Of a DNA stretch of 64,000 nucleotides, positions 58,873 to 64,000 are shown piece by piece. Within the stretch, counting starts at the first letter, position 1; every line of letters starts with the position of its first letter. A model generated the notes under the pieces. It did no database searches. It was given only the letters and a program-made list of their open reading frames with translations, and was not told where the DNA came from. The position numbers and the translations under genes were made by a program. This stretch comes from Thermoleophilia bacterium (GTDB lineage Bacteria > Actinomycetota > Thermoleophilia > Gaiellales > Gaiellaceae), in contig JADGPD010000004.1 in NCBI GenBank assembly GCA_017882615.1, positions 17,499 through 81,498 on the forward strand. The letters run 5' to 3'.

Positions 58873-60216
58873 ATGCTCAAGCCCGAGGTCTTCAAAGCCT
58901 ATGACGTGCGTGGGATCTACCCGGCGGAGATCGACGAGGAGGGCGCCTACGCGATCGGGCGCGCCTACGTCGAGGAGTTCAAGCCTAAGCGCATCGCCAT
59001 CGGTCGCGACATGCGCATGTCGGGACCGCAAATGGTCGCCGCGCTTACCGAGGGAGCCACCGACGGCGGCGCCGAGGTGCTCGACATCGGGCAGATCGGC
59101 ACCGAGATGCTCTACTTCGCGGTCGGCTCGCTCGAGCTGGACGGCGGCATCACCTGCACCGCCTCGCACAATCCCAAGGAATACACGGGCTTCAAGATCG
59201 TGCGCGCCGGAGCTCTTCCAGTCGGAGGCGACTCGGGTCTGATCGAGGTCCGCGATCGCGCCCTGAGAGGCTTCGGAGAGGTCACGCGTAAGGGCACCGT
59301 AGAGAAGAAGGACGTCTGGCCGGCCTTCCTCGAGCGCGTCCTCTCGTTCATCGATCCGAGCGCGGTCAAGCCGCTACGCGTGGTCGTGGACGCGGCCAAC
59401 GGTATGGGCGGACGCATGCTCGAGCCGGTGCTCGAGCGCCTGCCTCAGATCGACGCTGTGCGCTGCTACTTCGAGCCCGACGGCAGTTTCCCGAATCACG
59501 AGCCGAATCCGCTCTTGCCCGAGAACCGCGAGTTCATCGTTGCCAAGGTCAAGGAGGAAGAGGCCGATCTGGGTATCGCCTTCGACGGCGACGCCGATCG
59601 CTGCTTCTTCATCGACGGAACTGGCGAGTTCGTGCCCGGCGACTTCGTCACCGCGCTCTTCGCCGAGACGTTCCTGGCCAAGGAGCCTGGCGCCAAGATC
59701 ATCTACGACGTTCGCGCCAGCTGGGCCGTTCCGCACACGATCGAGCAGGCGGGCGGCACCGCACTCATGAATCGCGTCGGCCACGCCTTCATCAAGCACC
59801 GCATGCGCGAGAGCGGAGCCGTGTTCGGGGGCGAGGTCTCGGGTCACTACTACTTCCGCGACTTCTCCAGGGCCGACTCGGGAATCATCCCCGCGCTGCT
59901 GATGCTGGAGTACGTTTCGAAACAAGGGAAGCCGCTCTCGGAGATTCTGCGCTCCTACCGCGAGCGCTACTTCATCACAGGCGAGATCAACACCCGCGTC
60001 TCGGACGTCGCCGCCAAGCTCGCGGAGCTGGAGAAGCACTTCTCGGCCCAGGGCAAGGTGACGCACCTGGACGGGCTCTCGGTGGACGCGGACGACTGGC
60101 ACTTCAACGTCCGTCCCTCGAACACCGAGCCGCTGCTTCGTCTCAACCTCGAGGCGCTCTCTTCCGGGCTGATGGAGGAGAAGCAGGCCGAGGTGCTCGA
60201 GATCATCCGCTCCTAG
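58873..60216 (+). CDS. phosphomannomutase/phosphoglucomutase
   Basis: A 447-aa alpha-D-phosphohexomutase that interconverts 1- and 6-phosphates of mannose or glucose through a phosphoserine. The active-site serine lies in GITCTASHNPKEYTG (about residue 97), the metal loop in FDGDADRCFFIDG (about 237-249), the sugar-binding loop in GGEVSGHYYF (about 317) and the phosphate-binding loop in VRPSNTEPLLRL (about 415). These motifs place it in the PMM/PGM (ManB/AlgC) group rather than GlmM. It provides hexose-1-phosphates for sugar nucleotides and glycans. It has a leaderless-type start. Confidence 0.95.
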   Translation: MLKPEVFKAYDVRGIYPAEIDEEGAYAIGRAYVEEFKPKRIAIGRDMRMSGPQMVAALTEGATDGGAEVLDIGQIGTEMLYFAVGSLELDGGITCTASHNPKEYTGFKIVRAGALPVGGDSGLIEVRDRALRGFGEVTRKGTVEKKDVWPAFLERVLSFIDPSAVKPLRVVVDAANGMGGRMLEPVLERLPQIDAVRCYFEPDGSFPNHEPNPLLPENREFIVAKVKEEEADLGIAFDGDADRCFFIDGTGEFVPGDFVTALFAETFLAKEPGAKIIYDVRASWAVPHTIEQAGGTALMNRVGHAFIKHRMRESGAVFGGEVSGHYYFRDFSRADSGIIPALLMLEYVSKQGKPLSEILRSYRERYFITGEINTRVSDVAAKLAELEKHFSAQGKVTHLDGLSVDADDWHFNVRPSNTEPLLRLNLEALSSGLMEEKQAEVLEIIRS

Positions 60217-60255
60217 TTTCTCTCGGTTTCCGTTTCCTCGACGGGTCGCGCGGAA

Positions 60256-60261
60256 TACGAT
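60256..60261 (+). promoter_or_regulatory. putative -10 box (TACGAT) of the broken flippase-like gene
   Basis: TACGAT 6 nt before the GTG at 60268. The promoter remains although the gene behind it is broken. Confidence 0.4.
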
Positions 60262-60267
60262 CTCATC

Positions 60268-61213
60268 GTGGGGCGGACACCGGTCGAAGACGCTGGGCGC
60301 GGCGAAGAGCCGGCCGATAGTCCACGCCGGCAATCGCGCCCGCTCGTCCAGATCGCGCTCCCGATCGTCATCGGCTTTGCGCTCGCCCTGACGGCGAGCA
60401 TCTCCATCGCCTGGGTGGCGGGCTTCGCACAGGTAGGGCATCGCCTTGCCGACCTGAATTGGATCTGGCTCCTGCCCGCCGTCGCCGCCGAGGCTCTGGC
60501 CTACGCCGGTTACACCTTCGCCTACCGAGAGGTGGTGCGAGCGGACGGAGGCTTGGAGCTGCCTCGGCTGGATTGGGTGGCCCTCGTCTCGAGCGGCTTC
60601 GGCCTCTTCGTCATGCGCGGCGGCTTCGCACACGACGTGAAGAAGCTGCAGGAGGCGGGCTCCGACGCCCGCGAGGCCCGTGTGCGCGTGTTGGCCCTAG
60701 GAGCGCTCGAATACGTGTTACTGGCACCAGCCGCCTGCGCCTGCTAGATCTACCTGATCGCACACGGCAGGCTGCACGGCGCACTCACCTGGCCCTGGGC
60801 GATCGGCGTTCCGGCCGGCTTTCTTTCGGCGTTTCTCGCTCTGTATCTACACCCGAGGCTAACCATCATCCGCTCCTGAGGTCAGTTCTTCGCCGAGGCT
60901 CTCGACGGCCTGGCCCTGCTACCCAGAATCGCCATCGACAGCCTGAATCGAGGCCTGGCCGCGATCCTCGGCATGGCCGTCTACTGGTTCTCGGAGATCT
61001 TCATGCTCTGGGCAACCCTAAAAGTCTTCGGCGATTCGCCCTCACTACCGGCGCTGGTAATCGGATTCGCCACGGGCTACGCGTTGACCCGCCGCACCCT
61101 GCCGCTCGCGGGCGCCGGCGCTGCTTGCCGTTTTCGCCTACCGCGTTTTCAACGCCTGGTTGCCGGTACTGCCCGCGCTGATCGGTCTGCACCGCCTGCG
61201 CATCTCAGACTGA
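60268..61213 (+). pseudogene. broken lysylphosphatidylglycerol synthetase/AglD-type flippase-like membrane protein
   Basis: Reads as a multi-helix membrane protein of the UPF0104/AglD-MprF flippase-like type (PLVQIALPIVIGFALALTAS..., GFGLFVMRGGFAHDVKKL, WFSEIFMLWATLKVFG). It has at least three lesions. TAG at 60745-60747 and TGA at about 60876-60878 interrupt the same frame, which otherwise continues with conserved sequence. Near 61115-61130 the frame shifts, and the C-terminal LLAVFAYRVFNAWLPVLPALIGLHRLR is readable only in another frame, ending at TGA 61211-61213. Missing residues between GAGA and LLAV suggest a deletion. It lies between pgm and rsh and follows a leaderless-type promoter. 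Confidence 0.8.
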
Positions 61214-61246
61214 GCCGCAGGTCCGCCAAAGAGATTGCGGCGCAGC

Positions 61247-63466
61247 TCAGGACGGCGTCACGCGGTAGACGTCGAACACGGCGTCGACGTTTCTGAGCGC
61301 ATTCAGGAGCGTCTTCAGCGCTTTGACGTCACCGAGCTCGGCCGTGTACCAGTTCTTGGCCAGCTGATCCTCGACCGCGCCGCCGTAGGAGACGATGTTG
61401 GCACCATGCTCGGCAAAGGTGCGGGCCACGTCCTCGAGCAGGCGCTGGCGATCCCAGGCCGAGACGGCGATCTGGACGCGGAAGCACTGCGTCGTGCCGC
61501 CGTCCCAGTCCACCCGGGTGAATCGTTCCGGGTTGCGGCGAAGCGCCTTCACGTTCGGACAGTCGTCGCGGTGGATCGTGATGCCCTTGCCCATCGAGAT
61601 GTAGCCGACGATCTTGTCGCCTGGTACCGGATTGCAGCACTTGGCCAGGCGCAGGAGCACGCTCGGGTCGTCTACGCCCTGGACGCGAATACCGAGGCTG
61701 TCGGAGGCGGTCGCCCTTCTGGTGCGCGACTTTCGCTCCGGAAGCGTCTGCTCGGGAACCGCCTGGTCGATCTTGAGCCGCTGGATGACCTTGTTGACGA
61801 CCTGGCTGGCCGGCACCTTGCCCGAGCCGAGCGCGAGGTAGAAGTCGTCCGCTTTCTTGAAGCCCATCTCGCGGATGACCTGCGCCAGCAGGGACGAGCC
61901 CGCCAATCGGCGGTACGGAAGGTTCTGCGCCTTGAGCGCATGCTCGAGCGAATCGCGCCCCTTCTGCTCGGTCTCGCCGCGGGTCTGCGAGCTGATCCAG
62001 TGACGGATCTTGTTACGGGCTCGTGAGGAGACGGCCAGAGAGAGCCAGTCGCGCGAAGGGCCGCGCGGCGAGCGCGAGGTGAGAATCTCGACGAAGTCGC
62101 CGTTCGCGAGGCGGTAGTGCAGCGGCACGATGCGCCCGTTGACCTTGGCGCCGACGGTGCGGTGGCCGATGTCGGTGTGCACCGCGTAGGCGAAGTCGAT
62201 CGGCGTCGAGCCGGCCGGCAAAGTTTTTACCTCGCCCTTGGGCGTGAACACATAGACCTCGTCGACGAATAGGTCGCTGCGGAAGGTGCGCATGAACTCG
62301 CCGGTGTCGGTGCCTGCCGGACTCGCATGCGAGTCCACGAGCTGCTTGACCCAGGACAGCCATTCCTCTTCCTGGAGCTTCGCCGAGCGCTGCCGCTTGT
62401 AGAGCCAGTGGGCGGCGATTCCGAGCTCCGCCTCCTCGTGCATCTCGCGCGTCCTGACCTGAATCTCCAGCGGCCTGCCCTCCGGCCCGATCACGGTCGT
62501 GTGGAGCGAGCGATAGCGGTTCGCCTTGGCCATGGCGACGTAGTCCTTGAAGCGCCCGGGCATCGGCTTCCAGAGCGAATGGATCAGGCCGAGAGCGCCG
62601 TAGCAGTCGCGCGTTCCCTCTTCGCTTTTGCGCTCGACGATCACGCGCATCGCCGTCAGGTCGTAGATCTCGTTGAACTCCTTGCCCTTGCGGGCCATCT
62701 TGTCGTAGATGGAGTAGAAGTGCTTGGCCCGGCCGGAGATGTCCGCCGGAATGTCGAGCTTGTCGAGCTCGGCTTTGAGCAGGGCCGCCGCTTCGCGCAC
62801 ATGCGCCTCGCGATCGGAGCGCTGCTCGTTGACCATGGCTTTGATCTCCGAGTACTTACGCGGGTGCAAGACCTGGAAGGCGAGATCCTCCAGCTCCCAC
62901 TTGAGAGTGTGGATACCCAGGCGGTGAGCGAGCGGCGCATAGACCTCCAGCGTCTCGCGCGCCTTCTGCACCTGCTTCGCCTTGCCCAGGTACTCGATCG
63001 TGCGCATGTTGTGCAGGCGATCGGCGAGCTTGATCAGGATGACGCGCATGTCGCTCGCCATCGCCACGACCATCTTGCGGTAGTTCTCGGCCTGGGCCTG
63101 CTCGCGGCTCTGGAACTGGATTCGAGTCAGCTTCGTGACGCCTTCGACCAGGCGCGCGATCTCCTCGCCAAACTCCTCCCGGAGCTCGGCGATGGTTACG
63201 CCGGTGTCCTCGACCACGTCGTGCAGAAGCGCGGCGGCCACTGTCTGCTCGTCCAACCGAAGCTCGGCGCAGATCTTCGCGACGCCGAAGGGATGGTTGA
63301 TGAACTCCTCGCCCGAGCGGCGCTGCTGACCGTCGTGCGCCTTGGCGGCGAACTCGAAGGCGCGGCGAATCAGGTCCCGATCGACCTTCGGGTTGTAGGC
63401 AGCTACGTCGGCGAGTAGTTCCTCGACGAGGTGCTCGTGCCGCTGGAGGGCATCCAAAACAGTCAT
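61247..63466 (-). CDS. rsh: bifunctional (p)ppGpp synthetase/hydrolase (Rsh/RelA-SpoT family)
   Basis: A 739-aa long Rsh enzyme that makes and degrades the stringent-response alarmone. The HD hydrolase domain has AALLHDVVEDTG (about residues 80-92) and LADRLHNMRT. The synthetase domain has YDLTAMRVIV, YRSLHTTVIGPEGRPLEIQVRTREMHEEAELGIAAHW (about 320-360). TGS (VYVFTPKGEVKTLPAGSTPIDFAYAVH), a zinc-finger-like/RIS region (CCNPVPGDKIVGYI) and a C-terminal ACT domain follow. Both active sites look complete. It is preceded by TACACT at 6 nt. Confidence 0.97.
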   Translation of the reverse strand: MTVLDALQRHEHLVEELLADVAAYNPKVDRDLIRRAFEFAAKAHDGQQRRSGEEFINHPFGVAKICAELRLDEQTVAAALLHDVVEDTGVTIAELREEFGEEIARLVEGVTKLTRIQFQSREQAQAENYRKMVVAMASDMRVILIKLADRLHNMRTIEYLGKAKQVQKARETLEVYAPLAHRLGIHTLKWELEDLAFQVLHPRKYSEIKAMVNEQRSDREAHVREAAALLKAELDKLDIPADISGRAKHFYSIYDKMARKGKEFNEIYDLTAMRVIVERKSEEGTRDCYGALGLIHSLWKPMPGRFKDYVAMAKANRYRSLHTTVIGPEGRPLEIQVRTREMHEEAELGIAAHWLYKRQRSAKLQEEEWLSWVKQLVDSHASPAGTDTGEFMRTFRSDLFVDEVYVFTPKGEVKTLPAGSTPIDFAYAVHTDIGHRTVGAKVNGRIVPLHYRLANGDFVEILTSRSPRGPSRDWLSLAVSSRARNKIRHWISSQTRGETEQKGRDSLEHALKAQNLPYRRLAGSSLLAQVIREMGFKKADDFYLALGSGKVPASQVVNKVIQRLKIDQAVPEQTLPERKSRTRRATASDSLGIRVQGVDDPSVLLRLAKCCNPVPGDKIVGYISMGKGITIHRDDCPNVKALRRNPERFTRVDWDGGTTQCFRVQIAVSAWDRQRLLEDVARTFAEHGANIVSYGGAVEDQLAKNWYTAELGDVKALKTLLNALRNVDAVFDVYRVTPS

Positions 63467-63472
63467 CTTCTA

Positions 63473-63478
63473 AGTGTA
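63473..63478 (-). promoter_or_regulatory. putative -10 box (TACACT) of rsh
   Basis: TACACT 6 nt before the ATG at 63466, identical in sequence and spacing to the box of the cDPG-type operon. Confidence 0.5.
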
Positions 63479-63755
63479 TTGTCGGCACGAGGCCTACCGG
63501 ACGAAAGTCGGCCCGCAAGCGAGCCTGGACTTTCTCCCGTCGACTAATCGTACGAGTCAGCGCGCCGTTGGCGCGTGCCTCGTCTGCTCCTAGAGGCGTG
63601 CGCGGCTAACCGCGGTTGCGAGCGGTGTTCGTGGTGTTCGGGCTTAGGGACGGCGCCCGGTGAGCCGCGCCTGCACAGGTCGGTCGCGGTGGCCTGGAGA
63701 AGTGGGTGGGAATACGCCGGCGTTATCCGACGACCTTTCGCCGCGTTGACGGAAG

Positions 63756-63761
63756 TAGAAT
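63756..63761 (+). promoter_or_regulatory. putative -10 box (TAGAAT) of the GNAT gene
   Basis: TAGAAT, close to TATAAT, 8 nt before the ATG at 63770. Confidence 0.45.
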
Positions 63762-63769
63762 CGCAACCC

Positions 63770-64000
63770 ATGAGCGTGAAGGTGCGTGCGTTCACCGAGG
63801 AAGACCGCCTCTGGGCGATCGAGCTGATGCGCGAGCGCTGGGGTGGCGAAGTCGTCGTCACCCGGGGCAAGGCGCGAGACGCAAGCCTGCTCGAAGGCTT
63901 CGTGGCCGAGATCGAAGGCGAGCCGGTGGGCCTGGCCGTTTACGAGACACGTGGCGCCGAGAGCGAGCTGGTCACACTCGACAGCCTTCGGCAGGGCGCC
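63770..64000 (+). CDS. GNAT-family acetyltransferase (3' end cut off by the window)
   Basis: The first 77 codons of a GNAT N-acetyltransferase: MSVKVRAFTEEDRLWAIELMRERWG, a typical helix-1 opening, then VAEIEGEPVGLAVYETRGAESELVTLDSL, which fits beta strands 2-4 of the fold. The CoA-binding motif lies beyond the window edge. The ATG at 63770 is used; the frame is open to base 64000. The substrate cannot be inferred. Confidence 0.85.
   Translation, partial: MSVKVRAFTEEDRLWAIELMRERWGGEVVVTRGKARDASLLEGFVAEIEGEPVGLAVYETRGAESELVTLDSLRQGA

Larger units (their letters stand above)
63467..63769. other. 303-bp gap between rsh and the GNAT gene
   Basis: No convincing gene. It contains the rsh -10 box (63473-63478), the GNAT-gene -10 box (63756-63761), and GC-rich sequence with short inverted runs such as GCGCGCC..TTGGCGCG (63560s). 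Both flanking genes read outwards from this region. The frame on the minus strand from 63870 is a shadow of the GNAT gene. Confidence 0.6.

Noticed and set aside
60740..60880. Selenocysteine or programmed readthrough at the TGA/TAG codons of the flippase-like gene
   Set aside because: There are two different stop codons plus a later frame shift and missing residues; recoding would not explain all three. A pseudogene fits better.
1..64000. Insertion sequence, prophage, CRISPR or tRNA features
   Set aside because: No transposase or integrase, no regularly spaced repeats with unique spacers, and no cloverleaf-like sequence or conserved tRNA loop was found by reading; housekeeping genes fill the window. 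A tRNAscan or ISfinder search would be the decisive check.

Overview
The window is high-GC bacterial DNA, and its gene content fits an actinobacterium outside the classic Streptomyces/Mycobacterium groups, most likely class Thermoleophilia. This placement is an inference. It rests on a complete division and cell-wall (dcw) cluster without ftsA, a MurE carrying the DNPR motif of meso-DAP enzymes, a fused PafB-PafC-type WYL regulator, a SecD-SecF fusion, and many operon-leading genes whose start codon lies 6-9 nt after a TANNNT box (leaderless architecture). No mobile element, CRISPR array, tRNA or rRNA was recognised. The region looks like core chromosome.

Layout. 1-6.1 kb: a LolD/MacB-type ABC ATPase (cut by the window edge) with its FtsX-family permease, rlmN, and a second ABC exporter pair. 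6.1-12 kb (minus strand): a zinc-ribbon membrane protein and the glycine cleavage operon gcvT-gcvH-gcvPA-gcvPB. 12.1-13.9 kb: a membrane-anchored CocE/X-Pro-dipeptidyl-peptidase-type hydrolase. 13.9-29.1 kb (minus strand): the dcw cluster mraZ-rsmH-ftsL-ftsI-murE-murF-mraY-murD-ftsW-murG-murC-murB-ftsQ-ftsZ, mostly joined by 4-bp overlaps. Three CCCAC/GTGGG boxes at exact 10-bp spacing lie over the mraZ promoter, and ftsZ has its own TTGACA-N17-TACGCT promoter. 29.3-33.4 kb: two PfkB-type sugar kinases, a SpoIIM-like membrane protein, ogt, and an OmpR-type regulator whose receiver lacks the phospho-acceptor Asp. 33.5-42.8 kb: an ABC1 kinase, an MprF-like DUF2156 protein, a phasin-like coiled-coil protein, secDF, tgt and queA. 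43-51.7 kb: class II aldolase, a two-component system, zinc-ribbon/SPOR-like proteins, the WYL regulator and queG. 51.7-58.5 kb: a DUF59 protein, the cluster described next, hpt, and an M23 peptidase. 58.5-64 kb: a small ORF, phosphomannomutase/phosphoglucomutase, a broken flippase-like gene, a RelA/SpoT enzyme, and the start of a GNAT gene.

Most interesting unit. At 52.2-56.2 kb four minus-strand genes overlap head to tail by 4 bp: a metallophosphoesterase, a cyclic 2,3-diphosphoglycerate synthetase homologue, a 2-phosphoglycerate kinase homologue, and a GlpX-like protein that has lost expected metal-binding residues. The two central enzymes are the complete route from 2-phosphoglycerate to cyclic 2,3-diphosphoglycerate known from thermophilic methanogens. 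The flanking phosphoesterase and phosphatase-like genes could supply turnover. The unit starts with a leaderless promoter and ends in a 12-bp perfect terminator hairpin.

Other points. Queuosine-modification genes (queA-tgt, and queG elsewhere) share the window. Carbon metabolism is represented by fba, the GlpX-like gene and the phosphohexomutase. The stringent-response enzyme Rsh, hpt and the WYL regulator are consistent with a housekeeping locus. All identifications come from reading motifs. No database search was run.
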